The notes under the pieces were generated by a model that was not told where the DNA came from, ran no database searches, and worked only from the letters and a program-made list of their open reading frames with translations. From Candidatus Poribacteria bacterium (GTDB lineage: Bacteria > Poribacteria > WGA-4E > GCA-2687025): 64,000 nucleotides of DNA. Positions 18,601 through 26,577 of this stretch are shown here, in pieces; positions within the stretch are counted from its first letter, which is position 1; each line of letters begins with the position of its first letter. Made by a program: the position numbers and the translations under genes. The stretch covers positions 99,018 through 163,017 of the forward strand of contig JAPPNK010000025.1 in NCBI GenBank assembly GCA_028818695.1. The letters are read 5' to 3'.

Positions 18601-21552
18601 GTGCGGGGCTTTGGCGAAATCGCCTTCAATCCGAAGACGCAGCTGCTGTTGGAACGCAGCCTCGGACATCTGGACGTCATGCAGCAGTACCTGCTCTTCG
18701 GCGATCCAGCGACCCAGCTGTATACGGCGAAATACGAGGCGCATCCGATACTGGAAGCTCGGTCTATTGAGCCGGGCGGAACGCTGCGCATTCAGCCTGG
18801 CAGCGTTCTGAAATCGACCTACGACCCGAAAACGCGCGAGAAAACCTACGCGCCTGTGTCGAGTTTCAACGGGCGGCTCTTTGCGACAGCGCAATTTGTC
18901 GACAAAGAAAGCGGATCGATGATTGAAAAAACGGCGGAAGCGGACGCTGTGAACGGGCGGTACCCCGCCTTGACGCTTCCCGTGCCGATGAACGCGCAGA
19001 AAGGGCGCGCGCAGGTGGAGCTGTACATTCAATCCAGCTCCGATCTAGCCGTTGGAGGCAGCGGATTTGCGGTTTCAGAGCCGGTCATTGAGGAGATCGA
19101 CATCGCCGAGAAGGACGGAAATGTTGAGATCGCGCTGAAAGTGACGGACGACGGGGCGGTAGAGAGCGTCGTGTTGGAATGGCAGCAATATGATGACGAG
19201 GATCGCTCAGAGTGGCTCTCGGCGCCGATGGTTCCCGACGCAGAGAAAGGCGCTGGATGGTACCGGCAGAGCCAGACGATACCGGCTCCGGACGCGGGCG
19301 ATCGATTTCGTTACAGCGCGGTCGTAACGGACGCGGACGGAAACGAAACGAAGACAGAGACGTTCTCCATCGCGTTCCATTCCGCTCCCGACTGGAGCGT
19401 CGCTATCGATCATGAAACAGGCGATCCGATGATCCGATACGGGTACGACAGCGCGCGCGGATGGGGGTTCCATTTGCGCATTGAAAACGAGAATGAAGCG
19501 CAGGCTGAAACGCCCGTGAAAGTCGTTCTGTATCTTGGAAACCCTGACCTGAACGGGGACGACGCGTCGGACGAGGACGCCAAAACGATTGGAGAGGCGG
19601 TTGTAAAGCCGTCTGAATGGACGCGCCTCAATCCGCTTCTTGACAGCACGGACGGCGAGAATCGGCTCCGCGATCCGAATACGCCCCTGAATCTGAACTG
19701 GACGGCGGAGGCGTTTGCGCCGTACCGGCTGGAGGACGGCGCCTACTGGATCGCCGCATGGACCGACCCGGACGGCGAGACGGCGGAGACGGAGAACCTG
19801 CGTAGGGACAACCTGTCGCATCGGCGTATACAGGTGAACGAAACGCGCCCCGGCGCCTCTCCCGTCGATCTTCAGACGCGGGACGGGGCGATAACCGCCA
19901 CTCTGAGTCGTCAGACGCTGGGCGGCGCCTACACCGCGCGTCTCTCGGCCGAGGAGGCGTCTCTGCCTGCGCAGGCGTCGCTGACTCCGCTTCCTTGGCT
20001 GAATACGGACGCGGCGGCGCTGACTATAGCGGCTGACGGACTCCCTTCCGACGGCTCGTTGAACGAACCGGCGCCCATTCAGGTACGCTTCGACCTGGAC
20101 GCCGTTCGCAGAGCGATTGAGCAGGCGAATAAAGACAAGGAAGATGAAGAGGAGAATGATCTGGACGCGTCTTTGATTAACTTGCTGACTTCGGCAGGCG
20201 TCTATGAATGGCGCCCGCAGTTGGAGCGGTGGAGGCGTCTACGCGACAGCGGCTTCGCCAAAAACGCGCAGCGGCAACCGCAAACGTTCGCCGTGTTGGC
20301 CGAGCCAACCGCGCCAAAATTTCGAGCTGACGCCAGATGGGTGTTCGACCCCGCCTCCGTGGAGCGCGGGCGGTATTTCGCTTTCGTTGTGGACGCGAGA
20401 ACCTACGATCTATACCGCCTAGACCAGAGCAGCAGAACGCTCGAGCGCGTGCTGGAAAGCCAGCAATCGCGCCCCGTCTATGAGCCGCTGCCGGCCGAGG
20501 CGGACCTGCGCTACCCGTATCTTCGAAACGGGCTGTCGGCGCTGCAGTTTGGAGAAGTATGGGAAGCGAACCTGAACTTCACTCAGACAGGCGAGACGGG
20601 GGTTGTGAACGCATATCTTGGAAACTCCGGCGGCGGAGTCGTCCAACCTTCTCTGACGGGGGATGAGATTGAGGAGGATGCGTGGACGGTTATGTTCATC
20701 AGCCGGCGCGAATTTGAGGTGCGCCGCCGATCCCGCCCCGGCGAATCGCCCCGTCTCGGCTCCATTGTTGACGGATGGACAAGCGCAGATGGAACGCTGC
20801 GCATTGAAGCGTTGTCAGGAAAGAAACCGTTTGAGCCGGGCGACGCGATACGGTTTGAGACGCGCCATGTCGGAGCTCTGAACGGGACAACGCCGCGGCT
20901 TGGAACCTTCGCCGCCTTTTACACCAACGACGAGAGCGCTCCCGAAATCAGCTTTGCGGTTGAGGGACAGGACTTTGCGGACGGGGACGCCGTCTCTCCG
21001 AAGCCGGCAATTGCGCTCGTCGTGTCGGACGACAGCGGGGTTGACCCGTTGGATGTGTCGCTCTCCTTGACCCGCGACGGGCAGCCCGCCCCGCCGATTG
21101 ACGCCTCCGATCTGCGGGTTCATGCCGCGCCCGGTTCTAACAAACTTCTCATCAACTACGCGCCGGAGCTGGAGCCTGGAAGCTACCGACTCAAGGCGTC
21201 CGCAGCCGATCTGGACGGGAACGAAGCGAGCAGAGAAATCCGCTTCAACGTTTCGCAGTCTGTCGAGCTCATCAGCGTATTGAACTATCCGAACCCGTTT
21301 CGAACGGAGACGGACATCGCCGTTGAAGCGGCTGGCGAAATTGAGACGTTGGACATCGCCGTTTATTCGCTTCAGGGGCGTGTCGTTCGGCGGCTCCAGC
21401 ATCCGCCGTCGGCAGGTTTTGTTCGCGTCCGCTGGGACGGACGGGACGCGGACGGGCGCGAGGTTGCCAACGGAGTTTATTACGCTGTCGTCAAAATGAC
21501 CGCGCGCGGGGAGACGCGGTCGCAAACCTTGAAGCTGTTGAAACTGAAATAA
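15646..21552 (+). CDS. Giant secreted C25 (gingipain-like) cysteine peptidase with FlgD-type C-terminal sorting domain
   Basis: 1968 residues from the ATG at 15646; a TTG at 15634 overlapping the upstream TGA would add four residues. A signal peptide is followed by a propeptide-like region of about 550 residues, then the C25 peptidase domain. Its catalytic dyad is visible as His896 in QYAGHGGRLVWAHE and Cys930 in MFVLSCNNAYFD. Beyond the catalytic part lie several beta-rich modules, and the last 95 residues are a FlgD-Ig-like domain (LNYPNPFRTETDI, then WDGRDADGREVANGVYYAVV) of the kind recognised by type IX secretion in Bacteroidetes-like systems. The next gene encodes a PorV-like outer-membrane protein, strengthening the secretion link. 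No frameshift seen. Confidence 0.85.
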   Translation: MTILRLLACAVLSAGVSGGAEESRVAEPAIQLLHADESGVTFRVEFPAVEAAPLDESGSVLLSFSGSYPIGRVGEPQLPASSVALGAPHDAQIHVRASPGHVTELSGWRPAPVPLAVNERPVYRENAEAYRSNKYLPAQWAEIVSDGLIRDRRVVQIEMRPVRFQASTGRARQCASMTVRVDFMRPPSASFSFSGSAAPKARYESPTFQRYFERHLLNEEASRAWRAPAAPNSDEGGDSETRRFAVKMHVAEEGVCRITGAQLQALGVDLDAALPSRLRIEWNGKELPAYVSGAQDGRFDPEDYVDFLATTPESHYSRYNVYWLIAGERRGLRPAELEGAVQTSLAATAPAFRSKIKLEENLLHTRLQESPPKAEPPEDPHTWYDNRNHWLWFGVQNGSINTIPNKASREFPIYDPAKSLDFARVDVALQGGTPVEHEAIVMFNGLLIGRALEDWYDQEPLQMGRTIRMEHLIDPVDGLNTLEITRVDDNGDSGQDGDVSNIDLYPYHMYVDSLEIEYTRLYRAVSDSLFASSPPSKAPLADRQLRTLQYDVSDFLNPNIAVYEHDGLGLTARLRNVETRSAPLDQEARERLLAIQAAQGKTEPLPDATYAARFQMRDNRDWSFIAVSDDGVIQPDRLELDTPSNLKDPANGADWIVIYHSRYEENARRLRDWRTTAKGGGHRAFMANIDDIYDEFSHGAVSPWAVKAFLTHAYVHWSGAPVTHVVILGDGTYDLYGVDTERYPEAPEFLGYIPTHYVWSYYGETGIDHWYATVSGIDALPDLFLGRIPVENPDEARAAVEKIVRYEERPPNGTWRRQIISIADDDTTNSGDFIFKKSLTEISQNHTLLGYVTNKIFLSDYLEEHNDNIPQASRAARRAIMDALNQGAVISQYAGHGGRLVWAHEIIFDNIGIRGLSETDRLSLMFVLSCNNAYFDAPAEPSMGELLMRIENRGIVGMIAATRYTFGAGNDALAKIIFDDIFKRNVRGFGEIAFNPKTQLLLERSLGHLDVMQQYLLFGDPATQLYTAKYEAHPILEARSIEPGGTLRIQPGSVLKSTYDPKTREKTYAPVSSFNGRLFATAQFVDKESGSMIEKTAEADAVNGRYPALTLPVPMNAQKGRAQVELYIQSSSDLAVGGSGFAVSEPVIEEIDIAEKDGNVEIALKVTDDGAVESVVLEWQQYDDEDRSEWLSAPMVPDAEKGAGWYRQSQTIPAPDAGDRFRYSAVVTDADGNETKTETFSIAFHSAPDWSVAIDHETGDPMIRYGYDSARGWGFHLRIENENEAQAETPVKVVLYLGNPDLNGDDASDEDAKTIGEAVVKPSEWTRLNPLLDSTDGENRLRDPNTPLNLNWTAEAFAPYRLEDGAYWIAAWTDPDGETAETENLRRDNLSHRRIQVNETRPGASPVDLQTRDGAITATLSRQTLGGAYTARLSAEEASLPAQASLTPLPWLNTDAAALTIAADGLPSDGSLNEPAPIQVRFDLDAVRRAIEQANKDKEDEEENDLDASLINLLTSAGVYEWRPQLERWRRLRDSGFAKNAQRQPQTFAVLAEPTAPKFRADARWVFDPASVERGRYFAFVVDARTYDLYRLDQSSRTLERVLESQQSRPVYEPLPAEADLRYPYLRNGLSALQFGEVWEANLNFTQTGETGVVNAYLGNSGGGVVQPSLTGDEIEEDAWTVMFISRREFEVRRRSRPGESPRLGSIVDGWTSADGTLRIEALSGKKPFEPGDAIRFETRHVGALNGTTPRLGTFAAFYTNDESAPEISFAVEGQDFADGDAVSPKPAIALVVSDDSGVDPLDVSLSLTRDGQPAPPIDASDLRVHAAPGSNKLLINYAPELEPGSYRLKASAADLDGNEASREIRFNVSQSVELISVLNYPNPFRTETDIAVEAAGEIETLDIAVYSLQGRVVRRLQHPPSAGFVRVRWDGRDADGREVANGVYYAVVKMTARGETRSQTLKLLKLK

Positions 21553-21553
21553 C

Positions 21554-22552
21554 GTGAAGATACGCATCGCCCTTGCTGTCATGGCTTTCTTGATTTTGCC
21601 CCTGCGCCCCTGCGCTGCGGAGCCGTTTGCGGGCGAGTTTTTGACCCTTGGGGCGGGCGCGCGCGCGATCGGGATGGGGGGCGCCTATTCCGCGCTCGCG
21701 GACGACGCCTCCGCCGCATACTGGAACCCCGCCGGCCTCGCCCAAGTGGATCGAACGCAGGCAGCCTTCATGCACTCGACGCTCCATGGGCTGGACGCCT
21801 ACGATTATTTCAACGCGGCGCATCCTGTCGGCGGCGGCGTATGGAGCCTCTCATGGCTGCGCGTCGCTATTGACGATATTCGGCTCACCTCGACGCCGAA
21901 TTCGCAGCCTGTCAGCTCGGTCAACCGGCCGACGGTTCGGGCGGAAGGGTCCGTGTCGAACAACGCCTTCACGCTTGCATGGGGGACGCGCGCCTTTGAG
22001 AAAGATCGGCTCGCCGCGTATGTCGGTCTTGCCGGGAAGTTCATTTTCATCGCGGCGCCGGAAGGCAACAACGCGTTTGGCGTCGGGGCGGACGCTGCGG
22101 CTCTGGGCGCGTATCGTCTTTCTGACGAAGCCCAGCTGCGCGCCGCCGCGAACCTGCAGGACGCGACCGAGACGAAAATTTATTGGAACACCGTCCCGAA
22201 GAGCGGCGAATCGTCTCACCGAGACGTTATTGATCAGAACCTGAAACTTGGACTTGCGCTCGCGCATTCCGTTCCGCCGGGGGAGAATTCGTCCTTTACG
22301 ATCGCCGCTGAAGTGAACTCAAAATACGATTTTGAGAAAAACTTTGGCGCGGAATGGAACCTCGGCAACGCGCTTGCGCTGCGCGTCGGATTGATGGAGC
22401 GCAAATCTGCCGCCGAGACGCTGCGCGACATCTCCGCCGGCGCCGGCTTCAGGCTTGGATTCACCGGCGGGCAGTCGTTTGCGGTCGATTACGCCTTCAC
22501 GAACGGCGAGATCGGCGGCAGCCACAGGCTATCGATCGCCGTCGGGCTGTAA
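21554..22552 (+). CDS. PorV/PorQ-family outer-membrane beta-barrel protein
   Basis: 332 residues, GTG start one base after the peptidase stop. A signal peptide (IALAVMAFLILPLRPCAAEP) leads into the PorV hallmark (FLTLGAGARAIGMGGAYSAL and ADDASAAYWNPAGLA), the FadL/UPF0164 barrel signature. Alternating hydrophobic strands continue to the end. In type IX secretion PorV escorts cargo bearing the C-terminal sorting domain to the attachment complex; the adjacent C25 peptidase carries such a domain. Its 3' end overlaps the convergent hydrolase gene by 24 bp. Confidence 0.8.
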   Translation: MKIRIALAVMAFLILPLRPCAAEPFAGEFLTLGAGARAIGMGGAYSALADDASAAYWNPAGLAQVDRTQAAFMHSTLHGLDAYDYFNAAHPVGGGVWSLSWLRVAIDDIRLTSTPNSQPVSSVNRPTVRAEGSVSNNAFTLAWGTRAFEKDRLAAYVGLAGKFIFIAAPEGNNAFGVGADAAALGAYRLSDEAQLRAAANLQDATETKIYWNTVPKSGESSHRDVIDQNLKLGLALAHSVPPGENSSFTIAAEVNSKYDFEKNFGAEWNLGNALALRVGLMERKSAAETLRDISAGAGFRLGFTGGQSFAVDYAFTNGEIGGSHRLSIAVGL

Positions 22553-23482
22553 ACTTAAGACGCGCGATTTCAACAGGGCGAGAATGCGCGCTTCGTCCGC
22601 TTCAAACGCGGCGCGCGCGTTCGGAGTTCCGCCCGCCTCATGGTAGGTTCTCCCTAAAGACGCTCCCTCCGCCGTCTCCACCCGCGCGCAGACATGCTCC
22701 AACCGAAACAGGCTCTCGTCTAGGAGATAGGCGATGACGAGAGCGTCATGGACGTGCATGCCGTTGACGCCCGCCGCTTTTTGTGTGAACGCCAGCAGTT
22801 GAGCCGAGATGTCGCGCGTGAAGCGTCCCAGAGAGCCGCGCGCTTCCGCCAGCGTTTGCGGGGTCAGCAGAACAGAGCTTGTCGCGTCCAGCGGAATGAA
22901 GGTCAGCTGCAAGCCCGCCGCCAAAACCTCTTGAAGCGCATGCGGGTCGGCATATACGTTAAATTCTGCCTGCGGCGTGACGTTGCCCGATGTCCGAAAC
23001 GCCCCGCCCATGACGACCAGCTCTGCGTATCGGCGCATCTTGCGGGCGTCGGCGCGTACGGCGAGCGCGACGTTGGTGAGCGGGCCGAGCGCCGCGAGGA
23101 CGGTCTCTTCGTCTGCCGCGTCTAAGATGAGATCGACCGCATGGCGCTGGTCGAGCGGCGTCTCGGAGGGCGGATAACGCAGGCTTCCGTTTTGACCGCG
23201 CAGCTCGGTCGCGCCGCCGAGGCCGTCTCCGCCATGCACATGTTCCGCTCCGACGCGCGGGCGGGAGAGCGGCTGATCCGCCCCCTTCGCTACGGGCGGA
23301 CGGGGCGACGGGTTCAACACATCCAGGATGCGAAGCGCGTTCGCGGCGGCTTTTTCGACAGAGGCGTTGCCGTTCACTGCGCAGACAGCGACAGGGGAGA
23401 GTTCCGGGGAACGAAGCGCCAGCGCGAGAGCTAGGGCGTCGTCCACGCCTGGGTCGGCGTCTATGAGGATGCGGCGGGGCAT
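22529..23482 (-). CDS. Inosine-uridine preferring nucleoside hydrolase family protein
   Basis: 317 residues. The calcium-binding N-terminal motif DADPGVDDALAL is intact (residues 8-19), and the family's later elements are seen: VVMGGAF, AEFNVYADPHALQEVL, and the C-terminal HDALVIAYLLDE holding the second metal aspartate. Expected to cleave the N-glycosidic bond of ribonucleosides in salvage. Transcribed against the PorV gene, with overlapping 3' ends. A broken copy of its first 35 codons lies at 24039-24144. Confidence 0.85.
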   Translation of the reverse strand: MPRRILIDADPGVDDALALALALRSPELSPVAVCAVNGNASVEKAAANALRILDVLNPSPRPPVAKGADQPLSRPRVGAEHVHGGDGLGGATELRGQNGSLRYPPSETPLDQRHAVDLILDAADEETVLAALGPLTNVALAVRADARKMRRYAELVVMGGAFRTSGNVTPQAEFNVYADPHALQEVLAAGLQLTFIPLDATSSVLLTPQTLAEARGSLGRFTRDISAQLLAFTQKAAGVNGMHVHDALVIAYLLDESLFRLEHVCARVETAEGASLGRTYHEAGGTPNARAAFEADEARILALLKSRVLSLQPDGDR

Positions 23483-23517
23483 GTGTTATCTTCCACCTTA
23501 CCGCCAGCGCGTCGCGC

Positions 23518-23922
23518 TTAGAGGTCTTTTTCCAGGTTCTGCAGCATTGCGTCAAATTCGGGTTGGCTTCGTAAGTCGTCCCAAAGGGCTTCAGATTCCC
23601 GCTCAGCCTGCATAATCGGCTCAAAGATTTCTATGTAGAAGTCGGGATTGAGGGAAATAGCCCAGTAAATGTCCTCGTGCGCGTCGTCTGACTCGCCTCT
23701 TTCTCGGTGAAGAAGTCCTTTTAAGAGATATGCTTCGGCGTATTTAGGGCTTATCTCAATTGCTTTCTCAAAACTCTGAATTGCCTCATCCGACGCGCCG
23801 ACTCGCCAATACGCGCCTCCCAAGAGTACATAGATCTCCGCGAGCGGCGACAAGTCGTTTCCTTTCCGTGTATGGAGCGCACTCAAGAAGCCGCGCCCTT
23901 CCCATTCGCCTTCAGTGACCAT
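23518..23922 (-). CDS. TPR-repeat protein (small paralog)
   Basis: 134 residues. Two to three tetratricopeptide repeats (AEIYVLLGGAYWRVGASDEA, then AIQSFEKAIEISPKYAEAYL) are followed by a tail reading WDDLRSQPEFDAMLQNLEKDL in two pieces, which recurs in the TPR proteins at 43811 and 59734. The ATG at 23922 is preferred over an upstream TTG at 23952. No signal peptide. The gene sits between nucleoside hydrolase and a duplicated fragment of the hydrolase start, suggesting arrival by recombination or insertion. Function unknown, likely protein-protein contact. Confidence 0.6.
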   Translation of the reverse strand: MVTEGEWEGRGFLSALHTRKGNDLSPLAEIYVLLGGAYWRVGASDEAIQSFEKAIEISPKYAEAYLLKGLLHRERGESDDAHEDIYWAISLNPDFYIEIFEPIMQAERESEALWDDLRSQPEFDAMLQNLEKDL

Positions 23923-24038
23923 ATCATACCGCCAGCCTTTCGATAACTGCAACGCGGTTTCCGTTTTATTTTATGTCGCCCGGAATAGACTCCTTTTGAC
24001 GCGATCCGGTCCGCGTAGATCAACGGCTTGCCGACCAT

Positions 24039-24144
24039 GCGCAGACAGCGGCTGGTCTAAGAGTTCAGGGAACGAAACGCCAGCGCGAGAGCTAGGGCGT
24101 CGTCCACGCCTGGGCCGGCGTCTATGAGGATGCGGCGGGGCATG
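24039..24144 (-). pseudogene. Remnant of a duplicated nucleoside hydrolase 5' end
   Basis: This 106-bp stretch matches 23379-23482, the first about 35 codons of the adjacent hydrolase gene, with only scattered differences. Read on the minus strand it gives MPRRILIDAGPGVDDALALA, where the first metal-binding aspartate pair DADPG has become DAGPG, and it loses similarity upstream of base 24039. No rest of the gene follows. The two copies bracket the TPR gene as direct repeats. The other 90 bases of the gap 23923-24147 show no feature. Confidence 0.7.
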
Positions 24145-24147
24145 GGT

Positions 24148-24993
24148 CTATCTCCTGAGCCATTCTAGCAATTCTTGCAGGCTGGGTTCAACGCGGTCAT
24201 ATGAGATGCCGTTTTCTCTGCAAAACTCGCGTATGATTGGCAAAAACCTGTTAGCATATCGTTCCGTTTTCCAGGGCCCGATCCTATCGATTTCTAAAAA
24301 TTCTTCTTCTGTTTGCGGGAGATAAATCGCCATCTGCTTCAGTGTTCTGTCCCAAAAAACTTGAAACGCATCGACCTTCTCCTCAGCGGCAATCCGATTG
24401 CGCTCATCCTTTAGCAGTTCGTACAGCCTGGGAGCGTACTCGCTTGGGTCTGCGTACTGCTGCCCTTTGGCGACGGAGATAGCAGGCGGATGTCCTTGCT
24501 TCTCACAGTAGTCTTTAATAATTTTCAGAAATATATCGGCGTACCTTTCAGTTTTCACTGGACCAATGCCATGAATTTGTCTGAATTCTGCTTCGGTTTG
24601 CGGTAGCAGGCTGGACATTTCTCTCAGTATTCTGTGAGTAAATATCCCTCCCCCCTCCTTTTTTGCCAACTCACGATTCTTTTCGAGAAGGAGGTCGTAA
24701 AGTTTGGGATGTTTCATATTCTGATCTCCAAAGGTCTGTTTGTTGCTTATGATATTGCGCTCCTCACAGTATTGGCGAATCGCGTCTAAAAACTCATCAA
24801 CATACCGCTCCGCCATTGGGGCGGAGGTACCCCAAATCCGCAGAAACTCTTCTCTGTCTCGGGGTCTATTTTCCGCCATCTCCTGCAGCGCGCGGTCTAA
24901 GAATACCTGATATTGCATAATCCCGTCTCTCTCGGCGATTGCTCTCCGCATTTCTCTCAGATATTCATACAGCTCTGCAGACATATTAGGCAT
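24148..24993 (-). CDS. Protein of three tandem HRDC domains
   Basis: 281 residues made of three similar modules of about 80 residues (starts near residues 5, 95 and 193). Each has the HRDC pattern: LYEYLREMRRAIAERDGI, LYDLLLEKNRELAKKEGG and LYELLKDERNRIAAEEKV, followed by P(Q/R)xxxEF and I.GIGPVKTERYADIFL or its equivalents. HRDC domains are normally C-terminal nucleic-acid-binding parts of RecQ helicases and RNase D; here no helicase or nuclease is attached. The start overlaps the stop of the methyltransferase gene by 8 bp, so it is last in the lysA operon. A DNA-binding or structure-recognition partner of the methyltransferase is a reasonable inference. Confidence 0.75.
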   Translation of the reverse strand: MPNMSAELYEYLREMRRAIAERDGIMQYQVFLDRALQEMAENRPRDREEFLRIWGTSAPMAERYVDEFLDAIRQYCEERNIISNKQTFGDQNMKHPKLYDLLLEKNRELAKKEGGGIFTHRILREMSSLLPQTEAEFRQIHGIGPVKTERYADIFLKIIKDYCEKQGHPPAISVAKGQQYADPSEYAPRLYELLKDERNRIAAEEKVDAFQVFWDRTLKQMAIYLPQTEEEFLEIDRIGPWKTERYANRFLPIIREFCRENGISYDRVEPSLQELLEWLRR

Positions 24994-25855
24994 AAACCGC
25001 GCTCTCTATTCGCGCTTGCGCGCTTGCGGCAGTTTCCGCCTCAATCTCATAACCGATAAAGGCGCGCCCTTCGCGCTTCGCCGCCACTCCCGTAGAGCCT
25101 GACCCCGCAAATGCGTCCAACACCAGCGACCCTGGCGCCGAAAAGATGCGTATGAGATGCTGAAGCAGCGCGACAGGTTTCGGCGTCAGATGCCCATGCC
25201 GCTTCTTCGGCTTAGAAACCGGTATGACGGAGCCAGGAAACTGATCAGGGTTGATGAGCGGCGAGCTGACATCGATCAAGCCGGTCTCCCAGCGGTCCCA
25301 GTTGTCGACCAGCGTACCCTCGACCGGCGCCTGCCCTAGAATAATCATCTCCCCCTGCGGTTTCAGCTGCGCCGTTTTGCGTCCGCCCAGTTTGCGTATC
25401 AGCCGCCTCTTTTCGGCGTCCGGCAGCTTCCGTTTCCGCACCCAATGCTCCTGCGAAAACGCCTTCGCCTGCCCCTCATACCGCCAGAGCAGGACGTCGC
25501 GTATCTCAAAGCGCGCTTCTTCCAGCGCAACCGCCGTCCGATGCGCCAAGCGGTTCTGGCTAAACACGAGGCAGAAGCCGCCGGGGCGAATGACGCGCAT
25601 CCACTCGCAAGCGACGGGCGTCAAGAACCGCTGCAGATCAAGCCCCTGCTGCGCCGAAAACTTCATTCCCGCCGGCAAGGAGCCGACGACGCCTTTTTTG
25701 ACGCGCCGCTTCAACTTTGCCGCGTCCCAGTCGTCGCCCATGCCGTCCATGAAATAGGGCGGGTCGGTCAAAATGAGCGAGACGGAATTGTCAGCCAGAC
25801 GCTTCATCCCGACGCGGCAATCCTCGTTCTCGATATGGACGTTCGATCTGCTCAT
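24986..25855 (-). CDS. Site-specific DNA methyltransferase (N4-cytosine/N6-adenine, beta class)
   Basis: 289 residues. Catalytic motif IV is DPPY (residues 31-34) and the SAM-binding motif I is near the C-terminus (LVLDAFAGSGSTGVAAKREG, about 245-263), an order that marks the beta class. A target-recognition region lies between them, with basic segments (WVRKRKLPDAEKRRLIRKL). HLTPKPVALLQHLIR precedes motif I, as in most such enzymes. Overlaps the DtxR-type regulator upstream by ATGA and the HRDC gene downstream by 8 bp. No restriction endonuclease is adjacent, so a regulatory or orphan methylase is possible. The specificity cannot be read. Confidence 0.85.
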   Translation of the reverse strand: MSRSNVHIENEDCRVGMKRLADNSVSLILTDPPYFMDGMGDDWDAAKLKRRVKKGVVGSLPAGMKFSAQQGLDLQRFLTPVACEWMRVIRPGGFCLVFSQNRLAHRTAVALEEARFEIRDVLLWRYEGQAKAFSQEHWVRKRKLPDAEKRRLIRKLGGRKTAQLKPQGEMIILGQAPVEGTLVDNWDRWETGLIDVSSPLINPDQFPGSVIPVSKPKKRHGHLTPKPVALLQHLIRIFSAPGSLVLDAFAGSGSTGVAAKREGRAFIGYEIEAETAASAQARIESAVYA

Positions 25856-26577
25856 CCGTTTCCGTTCATACAGCGTTTCGGCGCGGCGCGCTCCACGTAG
25901 ACGCCCTCCGCCAGGACGCTCTCCATCTCTTGGGGGCTGCCGGCGACGCGCATCTGCAGCCGCCCCGCTTCAAACGCCAGCACATGAACGCTCCTGCCGG
26001 GAAACAGCCCCAGATCGCCAAAACGGCGCAGACGGCATGAATCGCGGTCGGAGACGCGGCGGACGACGGCGCGTTCCCCCGCTTCGATCTGGTCTAAAGG
26101 GGTGTAGAGCGCGTTGTCGCGTATATGCCCCTCGCGGGACGGAATCGGATGCCCGTGCGGGTCGGTGTCGGGGTAGCCGAGCAGGGCATCAATGCGCGCC
26201 TCAAACGCCTCCGAGATCACATGCTCCAGCGCCTCCGCTTCGGCGTCCACCTCGTCCCACGAATAACCCATCCGCTCCGCCAGATACAGCTCCAGGAGCC
26301 GATGATGGCGGATGATTTCCAGCGCGATGCATCGCCCCGTCTCGGTCAGCTCCGCGCCCTGATACGGTTCATAGAGCGCCAGATCGAACCGCGCCAGGCG
26401 TTTTAGCATTTTTGTTACAGACGCCGCGGAGACCTGCATTCGATTCGCGATCAGAACCGTTGTCGCCCTGCCATGACGACGCTGCGCCTTGTAGATCGCT
26501 TTGATGTAATCCTCCATCGATGTTGTCAAGATGGGGGACATCGCTTGGCGGGCTGCGGACATGTCCGATGAGCGCAT
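25852..26577 (-). CDS. DtxR/MntR-family metal-dependent transcriptional regulator
   Basis: 241 residues. The N-terminal winged helix (TTSMEDYIKAIYKAQ, then VLIANRMQVSAASVTKMLKR) is followed by the dimerisation and metal-binding region (GRCIALEIIRHHRLLELYL, EAEALEHVISE), with the His and Glu ligands of the family, and a C-terminal SH3-like FeoA domain (FGDLGLFPGRSVHVLAFEAG). Regulators of this kind repress iron or manganese uptake genes when metal is bound. The ATG at 26577 shares TGATG with the dapF stop and follows GGAG; a GTG at 26589 is the alternative. Its position within a lysine-synthesis operon, next to a methyltransferase, is unusual. Confidence 0.85.
   Translation of the reverse strand: MRSSDMSAARQAMSPILTTSMEDYIKAIYKAQRRHGRATTVLIANRMQVSAASVTKMLKRLARFDLALYEPYQGAELTETGRCIALEIIRHHRLLELYLAERMGYSWDEVDAEAEALEHVISEAFEARIDALLGYPDTDPHGHPIPSREGHIRDNALYTPLDQIEAGERAVVRRVSDRDSCRLRRFGDLGLFPGRSVHVLAFEAGRLQMRVAGSPQEMESVLAEGVYVERAAPKRCMNGNG

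Noticed and set aside
17848-19032. 394-residue minus-strand frame inside the C25 peptidase gene
   Set aside because: It is antisense to the catalytic region of a well-supported gene, shows no family motifs and is rich in Arg/His as expected of a shadow frame in GC-rich DNA.
24039-24144. Second functional nucleoside hydrolase gene
   Set aside because: Only about 35 codons remain and no downstream part exists.
24986-25855. Complete restriction-modification system at the orphan methyltransferase
   Set aside because: No endonuclease is adjacent; the HRDC protein has no nuclease motif.
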